Shown: in pieces, positions 18,132 to 27,782 of the stretch | How the letters are laid out: every line of letters begins with the position of its first letter | How positions within the stretch are numbered: position 1 is the first letter of the stretch | Source: SHXR01 sp046160305 | Lineage (GTDB): Bacteria > Pseudomonadota > Gammaproteobacteria > Burkholderiales > SG8-39 | Length of the DNA: 64,000 nucleotides | Direction of reading: 5' to 3' | Assembly (NCBI GenBank): GCA_046160305.1 | Contig: JBJXGX010000348.1 | Span: forward strand, 28,433 to 92,432 | Notes under the pieces: model-generated | Databases searched by the model: none | The model's input: the letters and a program-made list of their open reading frames with translations, nothing else | Told to the model about the DNA's origin: nothing | Position numbers and translations under genes: made by a program

Positions 18132-19226
18132 TCACCGAGTTGCCGCATTGATCCGCGGCATCACCTCATTGGCCATCAACTCCATCGAGCGTTTTGCAAG
18201 TTTTTCGTCGACCCAGTCCATGCCGGCGTAGACGATCTCACCGAATGCTCCAGCCTTTTCGCGGAGCGCGAGAATCTCGTCGACCACCTTGCTGACCGTG
18301 CCGTAGATCACCAGGCGATCCAGCACGAAATCGGAAGTGAGCTGATCGTCGGGCTGGTCCACCGATTCCTTGAAGACGACGTGCCGCCCCCCTTTCGTGA
18401 GCTTCGTTTGCAACTGGCTGTAGTAGAACCGATAGGGACTGTTCGGATCGTGCCGCCCATAGGACGCCGCAACCTTGTCGTCATCGGCGACGAAGATCGT
18501 TCGTGCGACCCGCCAGTCCGCCCCGTCCGCCTTGATCCCCACTTTCGCTTTGCCCTCGACGTAATTCTTCCAATGGCTCGGCAGCCAATGCGGCAGCAGG
18601 AAATTCGCGGAAAGCGGATGAAAATCGCGCTCGCCCATGGCGATCACACCCTTCGAGAAGGGCGCGACCACCGTACCGACGATTTCGGGCCGCGGCGTCT
18701 GAAAAGGCTTGGCCATGATGCCTGTGCCAAGTTCCCGGTCGAGGAATTTGCGGGTGGTGACTTTGAATCGATTGTTCGGGAAATCGATGTCGTACGGCGG
18801 ATCGCGCTCCCAGATCGCCAGGATCACATCGATCGCCTCGGCGAACATCTTGTTGCGATCCTCGCCGAGGATGCCGAGCGCTTCCGCATCGGAAGGCAAT
18901 GCGCCGGGGCTCACACCGAGGATGAAACGCCCCTCGGCAAGATGATCGAGCATCGCCGCCTGCGTCGCGACCAGCACCGGATGCATGTGCGAGAGATTGG
19001 TGGTGCCGGTTCCAAGTTTGATGGTCTTGGTCGAATGGATCAAGGTCGCCAGAAACAGCATGCTGTTCGTGACGTTCTCGGCCCGGTCGGTCAGGTGCTC
19101 ACCGACATACGCGTCGTAGAACCCAAGCTGGTCGGCGAGGATGATCGCCTCGCGATCCTCGCGCAGGGTCTGGGTAGGGTTGCGATGCAACGGGTGCACC
19201 GGCATCGTGAAATAACCTAGTCTCAT
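18132..19226 (-). CDS. LLM-class flavin-dependent oxidoreductase (copy 1)
   Basis: A 364-residue bacterial luciferase-like monooxygenase (TIM barrel, reduced FMN or F420). N-terminal M-R-L-G-Y-F-T-M-P-V-H-P-L-H-R, then G-E-H-L-T-D near residue 41 and G-R-F-I-L-G-V-S-P-G-A-L-P-S-D near 97 are typical. I chose the ATG at 19226 over a GTG at 19235 because the paralogue at 42043 starts at the same point. The two copies are clearly homologous along their whole length. The substrate is unknown; the setting suggests catabolism of an organic compound. Confidence 0.85.
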   Translation of the reverse strand: MRLGYFTMPVHPLHRNPTQTLREDREAIILADQLGFYDAYVGEHLTDRAENVTNSMLFLATLIHSTKTIKLGTGTTNLSHMHPVLVATQAAMLDHLAEGRFILGVSPGALPSDAEALGILGEDRNKMFAEAIDVILAIWERDPPYDIDFPNNRFKVTTRKFLDRELGTGIMAKPFQTPRPEIVGTVVAPFSKGVIAMGERDFHPLSANFLLPHWLPSHWKNYVEGKAKVGIKADGADWRVARTIFVADDDKVAASYGRHDPNSPYRFYYSQLQTKLTKGGRHVVFKESVDQPDDQLTSDFVLDRLVIYGTVSKVVDEILALREKAGAFGEIVYAGMDWVDEKLAKRSMELMANEVMPRINAATR

Positions 19227-19377
19227 TGTTCTCACCGATTACCGCGAAGGAAATTGCGTCTTTGACGCCCCGGAGTCTACCGAAAGCCGGGGCTAAATGG
19301 TCCCTCTTTCGGGCTTCGGGCAACGGCCCATCCCCTGACATCGTCTATCATTTCAACCCGCGAAGGAATCCCTGCAA

Positions 19378-20577
19378 TTGAATTTCGCCGTCCTGCGCCA
19401 TCGCGATTTCGCACTGTTCGTCAGTGGCAATGCGCTTTCATGGCTGGGGTCGTGGATGCAGCGCATCTCGATCGGGTGGCTATCGTGGGATCTCACCCAC
19501 TCGTCCCTATGGGTGGGACTGATCTCGCTCGCGATGTACGCGCCGGTGATCGTACTCGGACCCTTGTTCGGCGTGCTGGCGGACAAACTCGACCGCCGGT
19601 GGCATGGTGTGATCGTCAATGCAATACAGATGCTGCTCGCCGTAACACTCTTTTTGATCAGCATTGCCGGATCCATGCGGATCGAGCTTCTGTTCGCCGT
19701 TTGCATCCTCATCGGTATCGCCGGCGCGGCCTATCAGCCCGTTCGACTGTCGCTCGTCAACGACATCGTCCCGCGCGAGTTGCTCACGCAGGCGATCGCG
19801 GTGAACTCCGTGGTCTTCAATGCGTCGCGGTTTGTCGGCCCGGCGTTGGGTGGCATTGCCATCGCATCGCTTGGCGTGGCATCCACCTTCGCGATCAATG
19901 CGATCACCTATGTCGGCGTGATCAGCGCGCTTTGGGTGGTCGTTCTCAGGCCGCCCACGCACCGGCATCAATCGAGCGGGTTCTTCGCTGATCTGCTCGC
20001 GGGTTTGCGCAATGTGGCCGCGCATCGCGCCATTCGAAGTTTCATGTTGATGGGCGCGATCACCTCGGTGTTCGCTCGCGGCGTGCTCGAATTGCTGCCG
20101 GTATTCGCCGATGCGGTCTTTATGCAAGGCGCAAGCGGCCTTGCGATCCTTACCTCGGCGGGCGGTATCGGCGCCGTCGTGGCCGGACTCACGGTTTCCC
20201 GATTCAACGACACGTCGCACCTGCCGCGCCTGTCACGACGCAGCGCATTCGCCGCCGGCGCGATCCTGATCATGCTGGGACTCACCACCAATTTCTGGCT
20301 CGGCGTGTTCCTGGTCTTCGCCATCGCGGTGGCCACGACGCTTTGCATGGTCAGCATGCAGATTGCCGTGCAATCGGCGGTCGACGACCCGTTTCGCGGA
20401 CGGGTGATGAGTCTTTGGGGCGTCATCGCGATGGGCGGACCCTCCATCGGCGGGGCGGCGATCGGCGCAATCGCCCAGTTCACCGGAATGGCCGGCGTGA
20501 CGATCGCCTGCGGCGTGGTTGGGATGACGATGGTCTGGATGGCAGCGCGTGCGCAACGACAAGATCGTCGCCCTTGA
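19378..20577 (+). CDS. MFS transporter, EntS-like exporter family
   Basis: A 399-residue inner-membrane protein with about 11-12 predicted membrane segments, of the MFS_3/EntS subfamily. N-terminal L-R-x-x-x-F-x-L-F-x-x-G-x-x-x-S-x-x-G-x-W and the loop motif G-V-L-A-D-K-L-D-R-R are seen. It starts at a TTG at 19378, preceded by GAAGGAA. Members export siderophores or drugs. It lies next to a dead TonB-dependent receptor, so a lost siderophore locus is possible (inference). Confidence 0.85.
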   Translation: MNFAVLRHRDFALFVSGNALSWLGSWMQRISIGWLSWDLTHSSLWVGLISLAMYAPVIVLGPLFGVLADKLDRRWHGVIVNAIQMLLAVTLFLISIAGSMRIELLFAVCILIGIAGAAYQPVRLSLVNDIVPRELLTQAIAVNSVVFNASRFVGPALGGIAIASLGVASTFAINAITYVGVISALWVVVLRPPTHRHQSSGFFADLLAGLRNVAAHRAIRSFMLMGAITSVFARGVLELLPVFADAVFMQGASGLAILTSAGGIGAVVAGLTVSRFNDTSHLPRLSRRSAFAAGAILIMLGLTTNFWLGVFLVFAIAVATTLCMVSMQIAVQSAVDDPFRGRVMSLWGVIAMGGPSIGGAAIGAIAQFTGMAGVTIACGVVGMTMVWMAARAQRQDRRP

Positions 20578-20592
20578 ACGTTGAACGCGGCA

Positions 20593-20623
20593 TGCACGTC
20601 CGTGCACCGAGTAGCATTTTTTT
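20593..20623 (+). terminator. possible terminator after the MFS gene
   Basis: A short hairpin TGCACG-tc-CGTGCA at 20593-20606 is followed, after ten bases, by a run of seven T at 20617-20623. The gap between stem and T-run weakens the call. Confidence 0.3.
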
Positions 20624-20631
20624 ACACCGCC

Positions 20632-21877
20632 TTACCGCTTGGGCTTTGCGTCGTACGCATAGCGGATGGCGACCCAACCGGCGCGCGGCGCGCGGAACTG
20701 TTCTGCCGCAGCGCTACTCGCGTCGAACGTGCGCCCCGGACCGTTGAAAAAATTCTCCCCAAGCACGCCAACGGACTCGTATTTGCGATTCAAGGCGTTG
20801 CCCACTTTCAGGACCACGTCCCACCCTGCCCCGATCGCATAACCGCTCGAATGATGCATGACCCGGTACGCGGGCAACCGGCCATTCACGTCTTCGTTGT
20901 TTTCATCGCCCCGCGCGAATTGCCCGCCGAACTGGTTGACGACCGCGGCAATCGACCAGCGCGATGTGATCGCGTGCTCGGCGCGCAGCTGTCGGCGCGC
21001 AGCTTGACGGAATAGAACGGAATGCCTGGAATACGATTCCCGGGGCCCACCTGAATGTCACCGTTCGCATCGGCCGATGAATTGTTCGTGCTTCGCAGCT
21101 TGAACGTATGATCGCCGTCAAGTCCCGCGGACGTACCCGAGGCATCGCGAACCCGCACCTGCGCGATGTTGTATCGGCCGGATACATGGACGCTGAGTCG
21201 ATCCGTCACCTGGAAGTTGTTCGTGGCCTATAAGCCATGATAGGTGTTGCCCGTCTTCGCCCGCGTCACCGCATCGAACGCCTGCGTACCGAGCGTGTTG
21301 CGATCACTGGTGAAGGCGGCCTCCGCTTCGTCCTGCTCGTAGCGCGCGTGCCCCTGGCCGAGCGCGGCCCCGATCGTCAGACGATTCGCGCGCTCCACGA
21401 TCTTGAAGCCGTTGGTCAGTTGCATCGATGCGCCGAGCATCCGTTGGCGCACCTTCGACCGATTGAGGAACCCGGTCGAATTGCCCGGCCCAACACCAGC
21501 GACCGGATCGAACGCGTCGTTGACATTGCTCGCCAGATTATCTTGCGTGAACGAACGCGCATAGAGATTGACCGACCCGAGCAACGATGCGGACAGGTAA
21601 CGCGAGCCGCGCAACGTCACCAGAAGCGCTGCATTCCCGGTCCGGTCCGGATAGGAATAGGGTTGTCTTCGATCACCAAGCATCGACAGCGGCAGTGCCT
21701 GCGTCCCCTCCAAGGGATTGTCCGCGAGCGTGATCGATCGATAATCCCTGCGGGGAGCCAAGCATTGGGGACGACACCTTGCGCATGGACCAGGTGCGCG
21801 GTCAAGCCGGTGACGATCGCGCAGACCATCGTGGCTAAACAGCGCTCTGCCTCGCGGCCAGCGGCGCGCGGACGCAT
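20632..21877 (-). pseudogene. decayed TonB-dependent outer-membrane receptor
   Basis: The remains read from a signal peptide (ATG 21877, good Shine-Dalgarno, cleavage near A-H-A-Q) straight into beta-barrel sequence in another frame near 21760, so the whole TonB box and plug domain are missing. Barrel sequence then continues to an in-frame TAG at 21230-21228 (N-T-Y-H-G-L-stop-A-T-N-N-F). A second frame break lies at 20978-21004, caused by a 14-base tandem duplication. The last 85 residues are a normal receptor C-terminus (L-K-V-G-N-A-L-N-R-K-Y-E-S). At least three lesions mean it cannot work. Confidence 0.85.
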
Positions 21878-22140
21878 TCGGTACGGCTCCTCTCTTTGTA
21901 CTTTGTACGACGGCTGGCGGCTTCGCATCGCGCCACGCACTATCGCAGTTTTGCGGTTTGCCGCAGAATCGCAGCCTTCAGGCCCCCGCGGCGGCGGTTC
22001 GCACGGACGCGATCATTCAATTTTCGCATGATCGCGATGGGCACCTTGACCCGCGGAACCGCCGGCATCATTTCGCTTCGACTTGACCGATCTGACCGGA
22101 CCCTGATCTTCGTTTTTTGGAACCACGATAAGCATCAGTC

Positions 22141-22908
22141 ATGGCAACGTTCCCACCCACGCCGCAGAAGCGGACCGCAATCGTCACCGGCTCAGGCCGC
22201 AATATCGGACGCGCCGTCGCGCTCGCGCTTGCGCGCGAAGGCGTCAACGTAGTGGTCAATGGCCACACCGATCAACAATCGGTCGAAAAGGTCGTGAACG
22301 AGATTCGCGAGAACGGCGGTCACGCGATCGCGCGAATGGCCGACGTGTCGAAACACGATGAAGTGGCCGCGATGGTCGCGAAAGCCGTCACGACATTCGG
22401 CTCGGTGGATATTCTCGTCTCGAATGTCGGGATCCGTCGCATGCAGCCGTTCCTCGATATCTCGCTCGACGATTGGCAAGCCGTCATCGATACGAATCTG
22501 TCGGCGGCGTTCTACCTTACCCGCAATGTGATTCCGCATATGCGTGCGCGCAAATGGGGCCGGATCGTATTGATCTCGGGGTTCGATGCGTTCTGGGGAC
22601 AGGTGACCCTGCGCGCCCACAATATCGCCGCCAAGTCGGGGCTTCACGGCCTGTCGAAGGCGCTTGCCCGTGAATTCGGGCAGGATGGCATCACCGCGAA
22701 CACGGTCGCCCCCGGCGCGATTGATACCGTACGCGACTGGTCGCAGTACCGGCATCAGCCACGCGAGCAGTTGTTGAAGGAGATACCGCTTGGGCGATTC
22801 GGCGATGTCCGCGAGATTGCGGCAGCCTGCACCTATCTTTGCTCCGAAGGCGGCGGTTTCGTTTCGGGTCAAGTCCTGCATGTCAATGGCGGCCACTACA
22901 TGTACTAG
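22141..22908 (+). CDS. short-chain dehydrogenase-like protein lacking the catalytic Tyr
   Basis: A 255-residue Rossmann-fold SDR with T-G-S-G-R-N-I-G at 16-23 and the usual C-terminal V-S-G-Q-V-L-H-V-N-G-G. At the Y-x-x-x-K motif the sequence is R-A-H-N-I-A-A-K-S-G, so the Tyr is Asn161 (AAT) while Lys165 is kept; Ser146 may be the catalytic Ser. It may be a dehydrogenase with a changed mechanism or a non-redox member. It lies 39 bases before the LigA-like gene and is probably co-transcribed with it. Confidence 0.85.
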   Translation: MATFPPTPQKRTAIVTGSGRNIGRAVALALAREGVNVVVNGHTDQQSVEKVVNEIRENGGHAIARMADVSKHDEVAAMVAKAVTTFGSVDILVSNVGIRRMQPFLDISLDDWQAVIDTNLSAAFYLTRNVIPHMRARKWGRIVLISGFDAFWGQVTLRAHNIAAKSGLHGLSKALAREFGQDGITANTVAPGAIDTVRDWSQYRHQPREQLLKEIPLGRFGDVREIAAACTYLCSEGGGFVSGQVLHVNGGHYMY

Positions 22909-22947
22909 TCCGGTGCTCCAGCAATCACTTCGACCGACACATCACCC

Positions 22948-23307
22948 ATGAATCCGCAAATCGAAAAAGTCAGATCCCTGCCCGGTACGTTTCTCTTCGA
23001 TCTGGACCGCAGTGCCCGGGGCATGCGTCTCAACCGCTTTCTATGCGGGCTTGCGCGGCCGGAAAACCGTTCGCTGTTCAAGAGCGACCCGGAGGCCGCG
23101 TTCACCCATGCCGGCCTCTCCGCCGGGGAGCGTGCCATGGTCCGAGCCTTGGACTGGAAAGCGATGGCCTCCTATGGCGCCAATTTCTTCGCGCTGGAAA
23201 AACTTGGCCGCGTGAGTGCCGTCGGCAATCCCGCGATGTGCGCGCAGATGCGGGGCGAGCCGCTGGAAGAATTCCTGAAGACCCGGCGCGTGCCCGACGC
23301 GCGCTGA
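22948..23307 (+). CDS. LigA-type extradiol dioxygenase small subunit
   Basis: A 119-residue homologue of LigA, the alpha subunit of protocatechuate 4,5-dioxygenase, which shapes the active site of LigB. It shows the family pattern with G-M-R-L-N-R-F, A-R-P-E-N-R-S-L-F-K near residue 36 and the D-W-K-A-M-x-x-Y-G-A-N-F-F-A-L-x-K-L stretch near 70-86. It is followed 26 bases later by the LigB-like gene. The true aromatic substrate is not known. Confidence 0.88.
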   Translation: MNPQIEKVRSLPGTFLFDLDRSARGMRLNRFLCGLARPENRSLFKSDPEAAFTHAGLSAGERAMVRALDWKAMASYGANFFALEKLGRVSAVGNPAMCAQMRGEPLEEFLKTRRVPDAR

Positions 23308-23333
23308 ACCCTGCAATCGACGAAGGCATTCAC

Positions 23334-24230
23334 ATGGCCACGATCATCGGCGGCATCGGTACCTCCCACACCCCCACGATCGGCATCGCGTTCGATCAAG
23401 GCAAGCAGCAGCATCCTGCCTGGTCACCGCTCTTCAAGGGATACGATCCGGTTGTCGAATGGCTCGCCCGCATGCAGCCCGATGTGCTGGTGATGTTCTA
23501 CAACGACCACGCGAACACATTCTTCTTCGACCACTATCCGACCTTCGCCGTGAGCTTGAGCGCGCAACACACGGTCGCTGATGAAGGGCTTGGCCTGCGG
23601 CCGGTGCCGCCGGTGAACGGACATCCCGGGCTCGCCCGCCATCTCGCCGAATCACTGGTCACCGACGAGTTTGACATTTCGGTCTTCACGGATCTGCCGA
23701 TCGACCATGGTTGCTTCTCGCCGCTGTCGGTGATGTGGCCGGAACACAAGACCGGCTGGCCGGGTGCAATCCTGCCGATCGAGATGAATGTTCTCCAGCA
23801 TCCGATGCCCACGCCCCGCAGGTGCTTCAAGCTCGGGCAGGCGGTGCGCAAAGCGATCGAGTCGTATCCGGAAGATCTCAATGTCGTAGTCGTTGGAACA
23901 GGCGGTCTTTCCCATCAACTCGCAGGCGAGCGCGCGGGCTTCAACAACAGCGAATGGGATTTGCGTTTTCTCGATCTGCTCGCGAACGAACCCGAAACGC
24001 TCGCCAACATGACCCACGGCGATTTCATCGAGCTTGGCGGCAGCGAGGGTGCCGAGGTGATCATGTGGCTTGCGATGCGTGGCGCGTTGAGCAATAACAT
24101 CAAGAAGCTGCATCAGAACTACTATCTCGCGATGACCGCCGCCTGGGGCGTTCAGCTCTTCGAGGAGCCGGCTGCCAGGGATCGAATGCATTCGCGCAAC
24201 ACGTCGGCCACGTCACGTGCCGGCGCATGA
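23334..24230 (+). CDS. LigB-type extradiol ring-cleavage dioxygenase (catalytic subunit)
   Basis: A 298-residue class III extradiol dioxygenase like protocatechuate 4,5-dioxygenase beta. Fe(II) ligands are H12 (in T-S-H-T-P) and H59 (in Y-N-D-H-A), with the Glu in the G-S-E-G-A-E segment near residue 240, as in LigB. The ATG at 23334 fits that spacing. The last 25 residues are an extra tail rich in Ser, Arg and Ala. With the LigA-like gene it forms a two-subunit ring-opening enzyme for a catechol-type acid. Confidence 0.9.
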   Translation: MATIIGGIGTSHTPTIGIAFDQGKQQHPAWSPLFKGYDPVVEWLARMQPDVLVMFYNDHANTFFFDHYPTFAVSLSAQHTVADEGLGLRPVPPVNGHPGLARHLAESLVTDEFDISVFTDLPIDHGCFSPLSVMWPEHKTGWPGAILPIEMNVLQHPMPTPRRCFKLGQAVRKAIESYPEDLNVVVVGTGGLSHQLAGERAGFNNSEWDLRFLDLLANEPETLANMTHGDFIELGGSEGAEVIMWLAMRGALSNNIKKLHQNYYLAMTAAWGVQLFEEPAARDRMHSRNTSATSRAGA

Positions 24231-24310
24231 CGCAAGGTTGGCAAGCAAGTCGCCGGTAGCAGCAGGTCGTCGACAAATTACTTCGCGCGACCCTTCGTTG
24301 ATGGTGGGCC

Positions 24311-25591
24311 TCAGGCGGCCCGGCTCGCGCCACCCATCGCAAGCGTTGTCGCCTCGTTCACCGACGCGGTCGACGTGAGCGTATGAATCAGCGCCATTTG
24401 GCGCGGCACGCAGACCGTTTTCGCATCGAACCGTTCAACGATCACTTGCCGGGCCAGGCTTCGCATCGGATCGAGCTTCGCGCCCATGTCCAGCGCCGCG
24501 GTCAATGTCCTTGCAAGGCGCGCGACATCGAAGAAATCGACTAGAAAACCGGTCTTCGAATGGGTAATCACTTCCTCCACGGGCGGTGTTCTCGAGCCCA
24601 CGATCACCGCACCGGCGCTCATCGCCTCAAGCATGGACACGGACGGCACGAACGGATAGCTGAATCCGACGTGCACGCGTGCGACCTGCAGGATGCGAAC
24701 GAGCGCTGATTGCGGTAAGCGACCCAGGAAAAAGACGCGAGAGAGGTCGAGGCCCGACTTGACCTCCTCCATCATCCGTTCGCGCCACGAGCGGCCATCG
24801 ATCGGTGGCGAGTACCCCGGCGCATCATCACCGATGATCAACGCCACCGCATTCGGGCGGCGGCGGAGCACGTCCGGGAGCGCGCGCATGAACAGGTGGA
24901 ACCCCCGATAGGGATCCAGATGCCGGGTGACGAAGGTAATCACTTCGTCGCCGGCGCGCACGACACGGCCGACGGGATCAAGCTTGATGGTGGCGTCCGC
25001 CGCCGGCGTGAAGAGATCCGTATCGATGCCCTCGTGAATCACGCTTGTACGTGCCCGATAGGCGATGGGCAAAGCCTCTTTCTGCCACCGCGTCGGCGTC
25101 ATGCCCCAGTCCATCGCTTCAAGCGCGAGCATGCCGTTTGCGTTCTTCAGTCGGACGCGTGCACTGTCCTCGAACGATGGGTTCTGAAACTCCGTGTCGA
25201 AATCGAGGTCGCGCTGCTTGGACGCGTAATGAAATTCCAACCAGTTGATCAGCTTGACAGACGGGAATACGTCTTTCACGAACAGCGACTCGCCCCAGCC
25301 GGGATGCGCGATCACTACCTCGGGCGTGAAACCCGACTCCCTCAATTGCAGCATCGCTCGGGCACAGGCTTCGCCGCGAATCACCTTGGTTTCGAATTCG
25401 GCCACCCACGGCTGGATTTCGCGACTCGTCGCGCGCGTAGGCTGGTAGCGCACAACGCGCATGCGCGGATCCTGGGCGGCCGCGGGCGCAGCGATGGTGA
25501 GCGCGACCACAAGATGCCCAGCCTCGATCAGCGCAGCGCAAAGCCGATGAAATGGTCCGGGGAAGTTCTGATGAATGAACAGAATATTCAT
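24311..25591 (-). CDS. group 4 glycosyltransferase
   Basis: A 426-residue GT-B glycosyltransferase. It has the N-terminal M-N-I-L-F-I-H-Q-N-F-P-G-P-F-H-R of the PF12000-like group, a D-T-D-L-F domain hinge near residue 200 and a donor-binding C-terminal domain with P-S-V-S-M-L-E-A-M-S-A-G near 340. The product is likely a surface polysaccharide or a glycosylated metabolite. It stands alone between unrelated catabolic genes and converges on the ligB-like gene. Confidence 0.82.
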   Translation of the reverse strand: MNILFIHQNFPGPFHRLCAALIEAGHLVVALTIAAPAAAQDPRMRVVRYQPTRATSREIQPWVAEFETKVIRGEACARAMLQLRESGFTPEVVIAHPGWGESLFVKDVFPSVKLINWLEFHYASKQRDLDFDTEFQNPSFEDSARVRLKNANGMLALEAMDWGMTPTRWQKEALPIAYRARTSVIHEGIDTDLFTPAADATIKLDPVGRVVRAGDEVITFVTRHLDPYRGFHLFMRALPDVLRRRPNAVALIIGDDAPGYSPPIDGRSWRERMMEEVKSGLDLSRVFFLGRLPQSALVRILQVARVHVGFSYPFVPSVSMLEAMSAGAVIVGSRTPPVEEVITHSKTGFLVDFFDVARLARTLTAALDMGAKLDPMRSLARQVIVERFDAKTVCVPRQMALIHTLTSTASVNEATTLAMGGASRAA

Positions 25592-25896
25592 GTCGGGTAC
25601 TCGATCCAGGCGCGATCGGCTTGCAATGCAATCGGCTCGTAGTGCAATCGGCTCGCAGTAATCCGGGCGCCGGATCAGAAATCCGTGCGGCTGAGGACAG
25701 CCCGTCCCCGCCGCATTATGTCAGCCTTGTTCCGCCAATTTCCTCCAGAATATCGTTCGTGTGGCGCCTTCCGCGATTCGAGGCACGCAGACGCGCGAAC
25801 ACCGGTCGTTCATCAGCCATACGATTTCATTGCGACCTCGCCATCCGTACCGCGAGGCCATCGTGATCGGTGCAATCACCAAAGGGAAATCTTGCC
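25592..25896. other. intergenic region between divergent GT and Gfo/Idh genes
   Basis: A 305-base region without a credible gene. Its only marked feature is a 16-base unit repeated three times (25615-25662) just before the glycosyltransferase start. No convincing promoter pair stands out on either strand. Confidence 0.5.
25615..25662. repeat. three tandem 16-base repeats upstream of the glycosyltransferase
   Basis: Units reading ATCGGCTTGCAATGCA, ATCGGCTCGTAGTGCA and ATCGGCTCGCAGTAAT follow one another. They lie 24 bases upstream of the glycosyltransferase ATG on its 5' side. They could affect its expression or simply be slippage products. Confidence 0.7.
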
Positions 25897-26907
25897 GTGT
25901 TGAAAATCGTTGTCGTGGGCACTGGTTGGTGGGGCATGGAGCTCGGCAAGGCGGCCAAGGCCGTGCCCGACAAGGTCGAGCTGCTTGGCTGCACGTCGCT
26001 TTCCACAGAGGAATGCGAGCGCTTTCGCGCGTCCTATGGCGGCAGGATCTTTCCTACTTTCGAATCCGTGCTGGCGGACCGAACGGTCGACGCCGTGCTG
26101 CTCGCGACACCGCATTCATCGCATTGGAAGCAAATCATCGCGGCGGCAGAAGCCGGCAAACACGTGTTCTGCGAAAAGCCCTTCACACTGACGGTCGATA
26201 CCGGCGCGCAGGCTATTGCCGCATGCGAGAAGCGAGGCGTGGTCCTTGGCGTCGGGCACAATCGCCGCTACATCGAAGGCGCACGCAAGATGAAGGCGCT
26301 CGTCGATGCCGGCGAACTCGGGACGATCCTGCATGTGGAAGCCAACTATTCAGGCAATCTGGAAGGGCGTTATCCGCCGGATCATTGGCGGGTGCAGCAA
26401 GACGAGATTCCCTGCGCGGGGCTCACACCGATGGGCCTGCACATGGTCGACACCCTCACGTGGATCCTAGGACCCATGGTGCGACTCACCGCGCTCGCGA
26501 AACATCGCGCCCTGTCGCATCCGATCCACGACACCTGCGCGGTCCTCTTTGAGCTGGAAAGCGGCGCGACCGGATCGCTTGGGTCCCATCTTGCCTGCGC
26601 GATGACGGCGATCCTGCGCATCTATGGCAGTCGCGCCATCCTCGACGCGCGCAATAACTTCACCGAGGTATCGATCGAACCAACCGATCCGAATGCGCCG
26701 CGTACGACACATCGGTTTATCGTCGACAACGGTCTGCCCCAGGAACTTGCCGCACTCGCCGATGCATGCGCCAAGAAGGCACCCTATCCGGTGCGGCCGG
26801 CCGAAGCGCTGCGCAATATCGCTGTGCTTGAAGCCATTCAACAGTCATCGGGTGCCAATGGCGCCTGGCGTGACGTGAGGCGTATCGCCACCGCGATAGC
26901 GACATAG
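25897..26907 (+). CDS. Gfo/Idh/MocA-family oxidoreductase
   Basis: A 336-residue NAD(P)-dependent dehydrogenase. It has an N-terminal Rossmann fold (V-V-V-G-T-G-W-W-G), the E-K-P motif near residue 90 and the H-N-R-R-Y segment near 117. Substrates of the family are sugars, inositols and related alcohols. I chose the GTG at 25897, preceded by AAGGGAAA; another GTG at 25870 is possible. A run of same-strand genes follows (SDR, AMP-ligase, amidohydrolase) that looks like one catabolic operon. Confidence 0.87.
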   Translation: MLKIVVVGTGWWGMELGKAAKAVPDKVELLGCTSLSTEECERFRASYGGRIFPTFESVLADRTVDAVLLATPHSSHWKQIIAAAEAGKHVFCEKPFTLTVDTGAQAIAACEKRGVVLGVGHNRRYIEGARKMKALVDAGELGTILHVEANYSGNLEGRYPPDHWRVQQDEIPCAGLTPMGLHMVDTLTWILGPMVRLTALAKHRALSHPIHDTCAVLFELESGATGSLGSHLACAMTAILRIYGSRAILDARNNFTEVSIEPTDPNAPRTTHRFIVDNGLPQELAALADACAKKAPYPVRPAEALRNIAVLEAIQQSSGANGAWRDVRRIATAIAT

Positions 26908-26946
26908 AATCGGGGCCTTCGAACGGCTTTTCATGGGATCGCATCG

Positions 26947-27711
26947 ATGTCCGCCCCAAATCTCGTCGCACTGGTAACAGGCGCTGCCACCGGTATCGGG
27001 CAGAGCGCGGTCATGGCGCTCGCCCGCGCCGGCTACAACGTGGTGATCAATTACGCATCGAGCGAAAAGGCCGCCCGCGACACCGCGAAACAAGCCGAGG
27101 CACTCGGTGTGCAAACGATGCTGATCAAGTGCGATGTCAGCGACGAAGCGGGTGTGCGCGCGATGCTTGCGAAAACCGAAGAAAAATTCGGCCATCTCGA
27201 TGTGCTCGTCAACAACGCGGGAACCACGGCGTCCTGGAAACCGAAGGACCTGGAGACGTTGTCGCTGGATGAATGGGATCGCGTTTTCGCGGTGAACGTA
27301 CGCGGCCTTTTCCAGGTAACGCGGGCATCGATTCCGCTCCTGAAAAAAGGGACCCATCCTTCCATCGTCAACACCGCGAGCATTGTCGGCCTGCGGCCGG
27401 GGCCGCAACCACTTCCGTATGCCGCCAGCAAGGCAGCGGTGGTCAACCTGACCAAGACGCTTGCGTGGAATCTCGCACCGGATATTCGGGTCAACGCAGT
27501 GGCGCCGGGCTGGATGGAAGGCGACTGGATGAAACGCATGCTCCTCGACAAGTACGACGACCTGATGGGCAAGCGCGCGAAAGCGACGCCGCTGCGACGA
27601 GTCGTCACCGCCGACGACGTTGCCGAGACGATCATGAGCCTCGTGCAGTCGAACCGCTTCGTGACCGGCGAGATCATCGTGATCGATGGTGGATTCACCG
27701 CGTCGACGTGA
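26947..27711 (+). CDS. SDR-family oxidoreductase
   Basis: A 254-residue short-chain dehydrogenase with a complete active site: T-G-A-A-T-G-I-G at 11-18, N-N-A-G at 89-92, S145, Y158 and K162 in Y-A-A-S-K. The C-terminus V-T-G-E-I-I-V-I-D-G-G-F is typical of the FabG-like group. It lies 39 bases after the Gfo/Idh gene and 71 before the AMP-ligase, on the same strand. Its substrate is unknown. Confidence 0.9.
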   Translation: MSAPNLVALVTGAATGIGQSAVMALARAGYNVVINYASSEKAARDTAKQAEALGVQTMLIKCDVSDEAGVRAMLAKTEEKFGHLDVLVNNAGTTASWKPKDLETLSLDEWDRVFAVNVRGLFQVTRASIPLLKKGTHPSIVNTASIVGLRPGPQPLPYAASKAAVVNLTKTLAWNLAPDIRVNAVAPGWMEGDWMKRMLLDKYDDLMGKRAKATPLRRVVTADDVAETIMSLVQSNRFVTGEIIVIDGGFTAST

Positions 27712-27782
27712 TCGACAAACATTTTGAGTTACCGGCCTGCGTGGCCGCACGCAGTACTATTCTCCAGGGAGGACTTGAACAC

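Noticed and set aside
21228..21230. Read-through of the stop in the TonB receptor remnant as another recoded codon
   Set aside because: The codon is TAG, not TGA, it is not at a redox Cys, and the gene has other lesions.
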